Assembly (NCBI GenBank): GCA_009776995.1
Contig: WRMR01000073.1
Location: 1 to 13,326 of the forward strand
DNA length: 13,326 nucleotides
Origin: Planctomycetaceae bacterium
GTDB lineage: Bacteria; Planctomycetota; Planctomycetia; Pirellulales; Thermoguttaceae
Direction: 5' to 3'
Both the position numbers and the translations under genes were made by a program. Below the pieces are notes generated by a model. The model had not been told where the DNA came from and ran no database searches. It was given only the letters and a program-made list of their open reading frames with translations. Each line of letters opens with the position of its first letter. Within the stretch, counting starts at the first letter, position 1. Below are positions 5,831 to 13,326 of this stretch, one piece after another.

Positions 5831-6748
5831 ATGGGCATTCACGACCGCGATTATTATCGGCCACAACTCCGCGAGCGGGAGTATTACCGCATTCAACCCG
5901 GACAATCATGGGTCTTTGCGATTATCATCGTCAATATCATGGTGTTTTTTGCCAATGCCATTCGCGGTGATGATGTGATTAATCACCTGTTGCTCGTGAA
6001 AAGTACGACTCTTGCCAATCCGTTGGAATGGTGGCGACTGGTGACCTACGCGTTTGCTCACGGCGGTCTTGGACACTTATTCTTTAACATGCTGACACTC
6101 TTTATTTTCGGGCCGTTAGTGGAACGCAAATACGGTCCGGTTGAATTTATGTGCTTTTATTTTGTCACGGCGGTTTTAGGGGGAATCTTCTGGGGATTAC
6201 TGCACATCAACACTCTCGACACGATGTTGGGGGCTTCCGGTGCCATCAGCGGTGTGATTATGATTGTCATTTGCTCTTATCCAAGGATGCCGATTTATCT
6301 TTGGGGAATTCTCGAAATGCCTTTATGGCTGTTTGGCACTATTTTTATTGCAATGAATACGTTCGGTTTTTTTGACAAAAGCAACAATGATAGAGTGGCA
6401 TATGATGTTCACCTTGCCGGCGTGGGATTCGGGGTGTTGTACTGGTGGCTGAAATGGCGAATCAGCGACATCCCGCGACTGTTGACCCGGAGTTACTGGC
6501 AGGAACGCCAAAGGCGTCGCAGGTTTTTTAACCCGAAGGATTACTCAGACCGCTACAATCGCGGCGTTGATAACGAGGACGACGATGCCGCACAAAGGCA
6601 ACTTGAGGCGGACGAAGGGCGTTCCGAGCAGGTGGACGCGATTCTTCGGAAAATCTCGGAGAAAGGGCAAGACAGTCTCACATGGAGCGAACGGCGCATT
6701 CTGAAACGTGCCTCACGCGATTATCAAAAGAAAAACAAGCCAAAGTGA
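5831..6748 (+). CDS. Rhomboid family intramembrane serine protease with DUF6576-type tail
   Basis: The 305-residue protein has six or so hydrophobic segments between residues 26 and 208 and a charged cytoplasmic tail. Rhomboid hallmarks are present: WRLVTYAFAHGGLGHLFFNM at 69-87 with the HxxxN pair His82 and Asn86; the nucleophile Ser136 in GASGAISG; and the catalytic partner His194 in VHLAGVGFG. The enzyme should cleave transmembrane helices of membrane-protein substrates within the bilayer. The tail (about 215-305) is Arg/Asp/Glu-rich and ends in a segment like ILRKISEKGQDSLTWSERR, matching the DUF6576 domain often found at the end of bacterial rhomboids. The ATG at 5831 has only a weak TGAG 8 bases upstream. 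The membrane-anchored FGE-like gene follows after about 100 bp on the same strand, so the two may be co-expressed. No substrate can be inferred from the sequence. Confidence 0.92.
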   Translation: MGIHDRDYYRPQLREREYYRIQPGQSWVFAIIIVNIMVFFANAIRGDDVINHLLLVKSTTLANPLEWWRLVTYAFAHGGLGHLFFNMLTLFIFGPLVERKYGPVEFMCFYFVTAVLGGIFWGLLHINTLDTMLGASGAISGVIMIVICSYPRMPIYLWGILEMPLWLFGTIFIAMNTFGFFDKSNNDRVAYDVHLAGVGFGVLYWWLKWRISDIPRLLTRSYWQERQRRRRFFNPKDYSDRYNRGVDNEDDDAAQRQLEADEGRSEQVDAILRKISEKGQDSLTWSERRILKRASRDYQKKNKPK

Positions 6749-6849
6749 TTTCTGCAATCGTTTTCGGTCGATGAAACGAAGAGGAATATTGGCAGGATGC
6801 GGAGATTCCCGCCGAATATCTGGTGCCTCATGCCTCCCGTTTCACGATC

Positions 6850-8739
6850 ATGGCACGAAAACAGCGGAAAATATCGCCCCGGTTTGACGATTACGAAGAA
6901 TCGTATGACGAATACGACGCCGATGATGATTGCGCTGATGACGAAGTGGACGATTGGTTGGACGAAGACGATGATGGCGAATCGGACGGCTTGGTAGCTG
7001 TTCCACGCCGTCGCAATCGTCGAAATTCGCAACCGGGACATGGTGGCTATCCACCGTTGGCACGATCAGTTGGTGGCCGTGAAAGCCTAAGCCGCCGCAA
7101 AAAGACACCGCCTTCGGCACGGGTGCGTCCGCCGGTCCGAAAGCCGCAACAAGCGTTGCGACCGGTTCCAGTCCATCATCGTGACCGCCACACTGCGCAC
7201 CGCGAACGGGAGCGGCCGCTCCACGGTCCGCACTTTCTGGAACCGCCACGTCCTCAACCGCTGGAAAACGCCGTCCCACAATCCGCATACCGCAACGAAA
7301 AGCCCGCCAAAACCGGGGGAAGTTGGGGACGTTTCTTATTACTGATTATCCTGCTGGCCTGTGGTACAGCCTATACCTTTTACGCAACCACCACGAACTT
7401 GCCGCCCGAAGGGAACGCATACAGCTTTCCCGATAACAAAGGTGCCAAACCATCGCAAAATGATCTGCCTCCTGAACCGCACGAAGGTGATTCTGATACT
7501 GGTGTTTCTGTGATGCAAAATACTGCTGCGGTACGAATTCCAGGTACCATAAGGCAGGAATCGTCTTGGGTCCAGCCGGAACAGCAATCGCAGGTCGCTC
7601 TTGATTCGTTCCGCGAGTTTCAGAATTTGAGCTACACGGAAGAAACAGCAAAATCAGAGTCACCAGAGCAGGAAACGGAGTCGCAACCGCCCGTTTCGCA
7701 GATCACCCGCACTCTTTTAGTTGACGAACTTGTTGTCCGGGAGCGGTCGGCACAACCATCGGTGCCGCCGCAATTGCCGGAACAATCGCCGATGTTCTCG
7801 CAGGTCGCTTTTGCTCCGCCGCAGGCGATTCTTGCGGACATTGCACCGAAAATCGCTGATGACCGATCCCAGCCAACCCGTTTTTCTGCCATCGACTCGT
7901 CCAAACCCATCCCGGAACAACTCGCGCAACTTGCCCCGATGGTTTCGCTTCCCGGCTGGACATTTCGCATGGGCGACGATCGCGGCAGCCTGCTCGATCA
8001 GCGACCGGCACACCAAGTCGTCATTGCGCCGTTTCAGCTTGACAAATATCAAGTGACCAACCACCAATTTCAGTTGTTCGTCGATGCCACCGGTTACAAA
8101 ACGACTGCCGAACAACAGGGATGGGCTTATGTATTTGATTTCGACGCCCGCGAATGGGTCAAAATGAACGGTGCCTTTTGGCGAAAGCCGGACGGCAAAA
8201 CTCTGCTTGATGAAACTTTGCTCGACCACCCCGTGACGCAGGTTTCGTGGAATGATGCCCATGCGTTTTGCCAATGGGCGGGCAAGCGGCTCCCGACCGA
8301 GGCCGAGTGGGAATATGCCGCACACGGAGGACTGGTTGATAATGCCTACCCGTGGGGCGAACACCGACTTAAAGACGGCAAATTGATGGCCAATGACTGG
8401 CAGGGATGGTTTCCACGCGACAACACCTGCGATGACGGCTTTCTGTTGACCTCGCCGACGGGGAGTTTTCCGGCCAATCCGTTCGGGTTACACGATATGG
8501 CCGGCAACGTCTGGGAATGGTGCCACGACTGGTATTCGCCGCAATATTACCAGTTTTCGCCGAAAGACAACCCGCAAGGCCCCGATCAGCCTGATCCCGA
8601 ACATACCGGCCGTGTCATTCGCGGCGGATCGTTTCTCAGTGCCGACAACAACGGCGGTGCCATTCGCGTTGCCGTGCGTTCTTATCAACCGGAAAAAGCC
8701 GGTTATCAGGATGTCGGTTTCCGCGCGGCGAAAAATTAA
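6850..8739 (+). CDS. Membrane-anchored FGE-sulfatase (SUMF1-like) protein lacking catalytic cysteines
   Basis: From ATG 6850 the protein has 629 residues. An in-frame GTG at 6823 is an alternative start, and neither has a clear Shine-Dalgarno sequence. Order of parts: a highly acidic N-terminus (about 11-40), a long Arg/Pro-rich basic stretch (about 45-155), one transmembrane helix (about 161-180, RFLLLIILLACGTAYTFYA), a Pro/Gln/Glu-rich stalk (about 185-355) and an FGE-sulfatase domain (about 364-628). The domain is close to true formylglycine-generating enzymes: AFCQWAGKRLPTEAEWEYAA, NDWQGWFPRDNT, DMAGNVWEW, RVIRGGSF and GFRAA are all present, including the Asn/Glu calcium-site residues of GN-WEW. 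The two copper-binding cysteines (Cys336 and Cys341 in human SUMF1) are replaced by Ser597 and Gly602. It therefore should not make formylglycine. A ligand-binding, adaptor or inhibitory role in the periplasm is an inference. Confidence 0.88.
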   Translation: MARKQRKISPRFDDYEESYDEYDADDDCADDEVDDWLDEDDDGESDGLVAVPRRRNRRNSQPGHGGYPPLARSVGGRESLSRRKKTPPSARVRPPVRKPQQALRPVPVHHRDRHTAHRERERPLHGPHFLEPPRPQPLENAVPQSAYRNEKPAKTGGSWGRFLLLIILLACGTAYTFYATTTNLPPEGNAYSFPDNKGAKPSQNDLPPEPHEGDSDTGVSVMQNTAAVRIPGTIRQESSWVQPEQQSQVALDSFREFQNLSYTEETAKSESPEQETESQPPVSQITRTLLVDELVVRERSAQPSVPPQLPEQSPMFSQVAFAPPQAILADIAPKIADDRSQPTRFSAIDSSKPIPEQLAQLAPMVSLPGWTFRMGDDRGSLLDQRPAHQVVIAPFQLDKYQVTNHQFQLFVDATGYKTTAEQQGWAYVFDFDAREWVKMNGAFWRKPDGKTLLDETLLDHPVTQVSWNDAHAFCQWAGKRLPTEAEWEYAAHGGLVDNAYPWGEHRLKDGKLMANDWQGWFPRDNTCDDGFLLTSPTGSFPANPFGLHDMAGNVWEWCHDWYSPQYYQFSPKDNPQGPDQPDPEHTGRVIRGGSFLSADNNGGAIRVAVRSYQPEKAGYQDVGFRAAKN

Positions 8740-8769
8740 CAGGCCATCTCTCAAAAAACCCGTGAACGG

Positions 8770-8976
8770 CTACATCACTTGATATCCCCACAAACCGGCT
8801 AGGAAAGCAGTCAGTTGCGACATGGAAATGTAGATGAGCATCTCGTTGCTACCGCTGCCCACATATTGATAAACCGGGATACGCCAATAAATCACCGAAG
8901 CGATTGCCGCAGTGATGAGAATGGCCGCAATCAGCTTGATGACTCCCCACACCAGCACAAGTTTTGCGTCGTCCAT
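8770..8976 (-). CDS. Small two-helix membrane protein of unknown function
   Basis: The 68-residue protein starts at ATG 8976 (minus strand), with GGAGA 7 bases upstream. It has two hydrophobic helices, about residues 5-30 (KLVLVWGVIKLIAAILITAA) and 45-66, joined by a short polar loop with YVGSGSNE. The first residues MDDAK are charged, and there is no signal-peptide cleavage motif. It begins only 15 bp after the stop of the Rpn-family gene, so it is almost certainly translated from the same transcript. I do not recognise a family. Possible roles include a membrane partner of the nuclease-like protein or an unrelated small membrane protein that shares its message. Its own good Shine-Dalgarno sequence argues that it is real. 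Downstream (toward 8740) is a weak 4-bp GTGA/TCAC stem followed by GGGTTTTTT, which could terminate the transcript. Confidence 0.75.
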   Translation of the reverse strand: MDDAKLVLVWGVIKLIAAILITAAIASVIYWRIPVYQYVGSGSNEMLIYISMSQLTAFLAGLWGYQVM

Positions 8977-8983
8977 TGCGAAA

Positions 8984-8988
8984 TCTCC
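8984..8988 (-). promoter_or_regulatory. Shine-Dalgarno GGAGA of the small membrane-protein gene
   Basis: Read on the minus strand, GGAGA sits 7 bases before ATG 8976. It is the main evidence that this short frame is a gene, since there is no recognisable homology. Confidence 0.7.
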
Positions 8989-8991
8989 GTT

Positions 8992-9870
8992 TCAGTCCAG
9001 CCGTTCGATTTCTTCCGGGGACAGGCCGGTCGTTCTGGCGATCAATTTGGGATCGAAACCTTCTTTTTTCAAATTTCGGGCAATGTCAATCTTTTCTTCA
9101 ACCCGGCCTTCGGTTTTTCCGATATCGATTCCTCTCTTTTCTGCCGTGCTGATGGTCGCCCAGTACGTCAAATAATCGTTCGATTCCTGTTCGTAACGGT
9201 CACGTTCCGCTTGCGACATCACTGCAACCTCCGCCGTGTGGAACGCTTTTTCAAACACCTGCTCCTTCAGGATGGATGGAATATGATCCAAACTCGGCAG
9301 ATATTTCAGGAAGTACAGCCACTTGTCCTGGCGGGTTTTCAGGTCTGATTCCTTCAAGTGGAACAAGGGCATTTGGATAAAAATGAACTGGAGTTTATTG
9401 TAAAACACCCTGCCGCGCTGGTCTTTCAGCGACACTTCGCTTATCAAGCTCGGTTCAGGATCGTTCTTGTCGAAAATGAAATCAAGGATGCCGACGAAGT
9501 AAACAGTCTTGAGTTCGAAATCCCAAAGTCCACCCGTTTCCGGGTCTTTGCCTTTCCAGCCCTGCTCGCGAACCGGGTAGGCCGCATAGTAGAGAGATCG
9601 GTCTTTGAAGAACTCCTGATCCTCTTTCTGCATCTCAACGATGAATTTTTCACCGCTGTTCGCCTCGCAGAAAACGTCGAATATGGCCCGACGTTCGCTT
9701 GGCGTTGCGCCGAGATGTTCCGGATTGCGAAACGAAAGGTCTTTGATCAGGTGCTTTTCCGGCAGTAGCGTGTTCAAAAAGTCGATGAGCAAATCCTTGT
9801 TTGCCTCTTCGCCAAACAATTTCTTGAAACCAAAGTCGGTGTAGGGATTGATGTACTTTGACAAAGACAT
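8992..9870 (-). CDS. Rpn family PD-(D/E)XK nuclease / putative transposase (PDDEXK_2)
   Basis: The 292-residue protein belongs to the PDDEXK_2 group, annotated as Rpn recombination-promoting nuclease or putative transposase (TIGR01784-like). The N-terminal signature YTDFGFKKLFG (residues 10-20) is diagnostic. The nuclease core is visible as Asp65 in RRAIFDVF and Glu79-x-Gln81 in FIVEMQK, the D...ExQ variant of the active site usual for this family. The length is typical and complete, with a C-terminal helical segment ending in TTGLSPEEIERLD, the usual end of these proteins. In Escherichia coli, Rpn proteins are DNases that stimulate recA-independent recombination, and related ones act in phage defence. 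There are no terminal inverted repeats or target duplications here, so it is not part of a visible insertion sequence. A strong GAGGAG lies 7 bases upstream of ATG 9870. The small membrane-protein gene follows at 15 bp. Confidence 0.9.
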   Translation of the reverse strand: MSLSKYINPYTDFGFKKLFGEEANKDLLIDFLNTLLPEKHLIKDLSFRNPEHLGATPSERRAIFDVFCEANSGEKFIVEMQKEDQEFFKDRSLYYAAYPVREQGWKGKDPETGGLWDFELKTVYFVGILDFIFDKNDPEPSLISEVSLKDQRGRVFYNKLQFIFIQMPLFHLKESDLKTRQDKWLYFLKYLPSLDHIPSILKEQVFEKAFHTAEVAVMSQAERDRYEQESNDYLTYWATISTAEKRGIDIGKTEGRVEEKIDIARNLKKEGFDPKLIARTTGLSPEEIERLD

Positions 9871-9877
9871 AATTTTG

Positions 9878-9883
9878 CTCCTC
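9878..9883 (-). promoter_or_regulatory. Strong Shine-Dalgarno GAGGAG of the Rpn-family gene
   Basis: Read on the minus strand, GAGGAG ends 7 bases before ATG 9870. It is the best ribosome site in the window and contrasts with the weak or absent sites of most plus-strand genes here. Confidence 0.8.
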
Positions 9884-9910
9884 TATTACTCCACCAAGTC
9901 TGAAAATTGT

Positions 9911-9968
9911 GGTTTTACACGGAGGCACAAAGTTTTTGGTTTCTCCGTACCCCCTTATGCCTCTGTCT
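9911..9968. repeat. Interspersed CACGGAG-type repeat fragment
   Basis: This 58-bp stretch between the Rpn-family gene and the giant gene contains CACGGAGGCACAAAG, TTTCTCCGT and GCCTCTGT. It can form alternative hairpins (9919-9924 with 9943-9948, or 9919-9927 with 9958-9966). It resembles the widespread GAGGCACAGAG / CACGGAG intergenic repeats found in many planctomycete and other genomes. The family assignment is from memory. Confidence 0.5.
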
Positions 9969-10023
9969 GAGAAATCATCACCATTTTCACGCGACAGTCT
10001 CGCAACGCACCTTGAATGAATCG

Positions 10024-13000
10024 TCACGCGATTCCTGAATTTTTCATGCAAAGGCTGATTTGCCGGTCGAGTTCGCTGCGGGAAAGCCGGATTTGCGGGA
10101 TGGCCGGCGGCAGGTTGTACGCGTCGTCTTTTCTCGACTCATCGACTTCCGCGTCCTCAATGTCGATATGTGTCGCCATGACCTCGTCTTGCAAGGCCGA
10201 GAGCCATTCGGGCACTTCGTAACCGACGCCCATCGGTTCCTTGGCGAACAGTTCGACCTGCTCTTCAAGCTCGTCAAAAGCATCATGCCCGGACTCGTCA
10301 CGGGCTTCGCGAACCGCCTCGGGAACCAGCCCGCACATACGCGCGATTTGCAACGGCCGGATGAAACGCTCGTTCAACCGCTCATGCACACTGGGCAGCC
10401 ACATGCCGTATTTTTCGCTGAGTTTGCGATAGTGCCGCAGATGTTCTTCGGCGGCCTGCACACTCCGTTTGGCCACGGCTCGTTCCCAAAGTTCGGCGGC
10501 TTCGTGACGTCCGGCGCGAATCATCTCGTCATGGACCCAATACACAGGCTTCAGGTTCCAGGAAATCCGCTCGTAGCCGGTCAGAACCCGCAACATGTCG
10601 AGCAACATGTACAGCTTTTCGCCCTTGTCCGAGTGAATGGTCGTGCTGTTGTAGTCGATGTACTCGGTGTAATTCTCGGCAATGGCCTCAAAGATGATTT
10701 CGATGTTGAACACCGCCTCTTCCATGCTGACCCGGCCTTCGATCAGGTCTTCGACCAACGTTTGGGCGGTTTCCAGTTCGCCTTCGTCTTCGTAAATGCG
10801 GATGAGCGACGTGAGGTAATTGGCCGTCCCCTGATGCAATACCGCCCGCAGGTGTCCGAACCCCATAAAATGTTGCGTGAAAATATCGTGTCCGTATTTT
10901 TGGATGAACCGCTTTATCTCCTCCCAGACGCGGCGGTCGGCAATGGCTTCGACTGTCGAGATACGAATCTGCCGGCTGTGCGAGAGCCAGCCGGAAAGCA
11001 GCACTTCGATGATCCGCTCAATATATTCGACCAACGCGTGGCTCGTCGTGGGAAAATCATCACTGTCCTTCACACGCCAGCGTTTCGACGATTCGGAAAT
11101 GCACGCGGCAATGCAACGGGTTGCCTTTTCAAAAAGGCGGTCGTATTCGGTGATTGCCCCCTGTCGCAAGGGGTGTAATTGTTCCATCTGTTCGACGGTG
11201 TTGAGCAGTTGCACGGTTTCGGTAATCAGTCCCAGTCGCGGAGCGTACTCAAACAACCGGATAATCATCTGTTGCAGGAACCGTACAGCCACGATCGTCC
11301 GGGCGTCACCGCCGCGCGCCGTCGGGACATAGAGCAACGTTTCCGGCTTCATCGCCTCCAGCATCTTCGGCCACAGTTTTTTGACCGCCTTCGTGTCCGA
11401 ACGATAAAAAGCGGAAAACACAGGCAGGGTTTTCTGTTGCCAGCGGTTCAATCGCCCGACGTACTCCTTGTTGCCGGTTACCGCGCTCATCGTATAAAAT
11501 GCGTCGGCCAGTTCCACGGTCGTCCAGACGATGCGGTCGATCAGTATCTCCTTGGTACCGCGGTGACGGTCGTATTCCATCAGCGAATCCTGCGTCCCTT
11601 TCGGCTCCGGCACTTCGTAGGCCATCACCTGGGCCAACAGTTTTTGCATGTCCGTCCAGGTTTTGTCCGCCTGTTTGAGCCAGTCGTGCAACCGCTCATC
11701 GACGACCTTGAGACGCACCTGCATGGCGGAGGCGGCTTCCGTGTTTTCACTTGTTTTGCACACTTCCGCAAGCTTTGGGTATTTCGACGCCGCGTAACGC
11801 CAGAGTTTCGCCAGCGACAAGATGAATGCCAACCGCTCGCTGATCCGTTCCGATTCCTTCGTGATGCCGAAATCGTCTTCATCCTGGAACGGCGAAGCAG
11901 CACCATCGGCAAGTTCGTCATCAATGCCGTCGTCCGTCGTATCGTGATAAGTCACGTTTTCGTAGGCTGCACGAAACAGGTCTTTTTCCGATTCTTCGGC
12001 CATGTCCTCTTCGATTTGTCGTTCGATTTCCCGCTCGATGGCGTCGAAATCCTCCGCGTCGAAGTCCTCGTCAGCGAAATCCTCCATCAAGAACCCGTCA
12101 TCGTCTCCTTCGTTGCCAAACAGCACATGCAGATCGTCGAGCTCCAGTTGTGGAACATGCCAGTATTTGTCGGCGTTTGCTTCGAGGTAATCGAACAGCT
12201 TGATCGTCAGTTCCCAGCGTTTTTCCTCCGGCACAGGCGCAAAACGCTTCCTTCCAAGCGGCTTGTCATGTTCGCCCTCCTGATCCGGCTCCTCTTTCCA
12301 AACCAGTTCGATCCAGCGGATAATCAGCGCATGAAACGAAAAATCCCCCTCGGTCAGCGGGATGTCCTCCGACTGACTCAGCCAGTGCATCATCAGTGCC
12401 ATGGTCGCCACCAGATCGCGTTGGTCGAGCAAGGCTTCACCGAGCAATACGAACGCCTTCGGCGATTCAAAACGCTCGACGTGCCGACTCCAGAACGAAA
12501 TATCACCGGCGGCGGTTCCGGCCTTGTTCCAGGCGGCCAGTGCTGTCGCAACCATCGCTGCGGAAGTCCATGAGGCAAGACCGGAAAAACCCTCGACGCT
12601 CGAAACTTCAGTGCTGCCGAATTGGTCCCACCACCCGGCCAAATCGCTCATCTTGTCCGACAGGTGCGACTGCAAATCCCCATTGCCCGCTGCGGCCGCT
12701 TCTTTTTGCAACCGGCTGTACAAATCAAAAATATCGTTCAGCAGATTGATCAAATCGTCGACGCGATGGTCATGCACAGTATTGTCAATCGCAGGAAACA
12801 GGCTGTACTGCGCCCCAAAGCCGAGGATCGTCCAGGGATCGACAATCGCACCACAGGCAATGCCGCGACGGATCAGTGCTTCGATTTCCGGCAACACGTG
12901 GGCCGAATCGTCGAGTTGACCGTGGTCGGCGCATTTGTGTCCCTGTGTGATGAGGCAGTCGATCTGGCAAAGCAACCGCGCTGAAACGACCGAAATGACG

Positions 13001-13326
13001 TCCGCCTGTCGTTTGGCCGCGTCGTAATACCCCATCCGGGCCAACGTTCTGGCCAGGTGAAATCGCTGCAACTGATCGGCCCGCCGCTTGGCCAGTTGCT
13101 TGTTGAGACCCTGCCTCGCACCGCCGAAGGGTTGATGCAAGCGTTTCATCTCCGCTTCGAGCCGGGGACGGAGTTTCTTGTCAAGCCGCGTCATCAAAAA
13201 CTCGTAAAACCGGTCGCGATAGCCCGCAATATGCGGCATGAGCATTGTGAGTGAGGTGTTCGAATCATAGGTGTGTGTGTGATCGCCGCTGATCCCCGAC
13301 CCCATGAGCATCGTACCCGCCAGCAC
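10024..13326 (-). CDS. Giant conserved-type hypothetical protein, helical, 5' end off the window
   Basis: The frame is open from the right edge to the TGA at 10024, giving 1,100 visible residues. The GTG at the very edge is unlikely to be the true start, so the gene is partial. The sequence is predominantly helical, with segments such as ADQLQRFHLARTLARMGYYD and ELETAQTLVEDLIEGRVS that recall TPR-like or other alpha-solenoid repeats. There is no transmembrane helix, signal peptide or recognisable catalytic motif. Two acidic linkers stand out: about residues 402-450 (EDFADEDFDAEDFDAIEREI) and about 463-487 (TTDDGIDDELADG), splitting the protein into an N-terminal and a C-terminal helical half. 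I believe similar large proteins occur in planctomycetes, but I know of no function. A cytoplasmic scaffold is a guess. It is separated from the downstream Rpn-family gene by 153 bp containing an interspersed repeat, so the two need not be one transcription unit. Confidence 0.85.
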   Translation of the reverse strand: MLAGTMLMGSGISGDHTHTYDSNTSLTMLMPHIAGYRDRFYEFLMTRLDKKLRPRLEAEMKRLHQPFGGARQGLNKQLAKRRADQLQRFHLARTLARMGYYDAAKRQADVISVVSARLLCQIDCLITQGHKCADHGQLDDSAHVLPEIEALIRRGIACGAIVDPWTILGFGAQYSLFPAIDNTVHDHRVDDLINLLNDIFDLYSRLQKEAAAAGNGDLQSHLSDKMSDLAGWWDQFGSTEVSSVEGFSGLASWTSAAMVATALAAWNKAGTAAGDISFWSRHVERFESPKAFVLLGEALLDQRDLVATMALMMHWLSQSEDIPLTEGDFSFHALIIRWIELVWKEEPDQEGEHDKPLGRKRFAPVPEEKRWELTIKLFDYLEANADKYWHVPQLELDDLHVLFGNEGDDDGFLMEDFADEDFDAEDFDAIEREIERQIEEDMAEESEKDLFRAAYENVTYHDTTDDGIDDELADGAASPFQDEDDFGITKESERISERLAFILSLAKLWRYAASKYPKLAEVCKTSENTEAASAMQVRLKVVDERLHDWLKQADKTWTDMQKLLAQVMAYEVPEPKGTQDSLMEYDRHRGTKEILIDRIVWTTVELADAFYTMSAVTGNKEYVGRLNRWQQKTLPVFSAFYRSDTKAVKKLWPKMLEAMKPETLLYVPTARGGDARTIVAVRFLQQMIIRLFEYAPRLGLITETVQLLNTVEQMEQLHPLRQGAITEYDRLFEKATRCIAACISESSKRWRVKDSDDFPTTSHALVEYIERIIEVLLSGWLSHSRQIRISTVEAIADRRVWEEIKRFIQKYGHDIFTQHFMGFGHLRAVLHQGTANYLTSLIRIYEDEGELETAQTLVEDLIEGRVSMEEAVFNIEIIFEAIAENYTEYIDYNSTTIHSDKGEKLYMLLDMLRVLTGYERISWNLKPVYWVHDEMIRAGRHEAAELWERAVAKRSVQAAEEHLRHYRKLSEKYGMWLPSVHERLNERFIRPLQIARMCGLVPEAVREARDESGHDAFDELEEQVELFAKEPMGVGYEVPEWLSALQDEVMATHIDIEDAEVDESRKDDAYNLPPAIPQIRLSRSELDRQISLCMKNSGIA

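Noticed and set aside
5653..5838. Minus-strand 61-residue frame before the rhomboid gene
   Set aside because: Somewhat protein-like, but its start overlaps the rhomboid start, it has no Shine-Dalgarno sequence and I recognise no family. Kept only as an oddity of the spacer.
8992..9870. Insertion sequence carrying the putative transposase
   Set aside because: No terminal inverted repeats or target duplications are seen around the gene. Rpn-family proteins commonly occur as stand-alone genes.
10060..12573. Two long plus-strand open frames (10060-11178 and 11179-12573) opposite the giant gene
   Set aside because: They lie in the same antisense frame, lack ribosome sites and have Phe/His/Arg-heavy compositions typical of the mirror of a GC-biased gene. 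The minus-strand frame is longer and protein-like throughout.

Overview
The window looks like a chromosomal segment of a Gram-negative bacterium, most likely a planctomycete (order Pirellulales or a relative). This is inferred from gene content: a rhomboid protease with a DUF6576-type tail, a membrane-anchored FGE-sulfatase (SUMF1-like) protein, a P-loop ATPase of the exopolysaccharide tyrosine-kinase type with a long disordered N-terminus, a Kdo-pathway phosphatase (so an outer membrane with LPS), an Rpn/PDDEXK_2 nuclease, a very large uncharacterised helical protein, and several starts without a clear Shine-Dalgarno sequence. No 16S gene is present to prove the placement.

Layout, plus strand first. 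Bases 1-864 are the 3' end of a Pro/Gln/Asn-rich low-complexity protein whose start lies off the left edge. A degenerate BY-kinase-like ATPase follows (940-2745). Bases 2746-3510 are non-coding and rich in 7-bp tandem repeats in both orientations. The same heptamer also occurs inside the ATPase gene. Next come a C4 zinc-ribbon coiled-coil protein (3511-4251) and a KdsC-like phosphatase (4274-4798), closely spaced and probably one operon. The RNase P RNA gene (about 5016-5446) follows, with an exceptionally long perfect P1 inverted repeat and a GGC instead of GGU in its L15 loop. After an AT-rich gene-free stretch (5456-5830) lie a rhomboid protease (5831-6748) and a membrane-anchored FGE-like protein that lacks both catalytic cysteines (6850-8739).

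The right part is on the minus strand: a giant protein of unknown function, truncated by the right edge (13326-10024), then a PD-(D/E)XK Rpn-family protein (9870-8992), then a 68-residue two-helix membrane protein (8976-8770) that has its own Shine-Dalgarno sequence and lies 15 bp downstream. These last two genes converge on the FGE-like gene.

No CRISPR array, tRNA, complete insertion sequence or recognisable defence island is seen. The observations most worth following are the heptamer repeat family and its presence inside a coding region, the variant RNase P RNA, the cysteine-less FGE-like protein, and the Rpn nuclease plus micro-membrane-protein pair.
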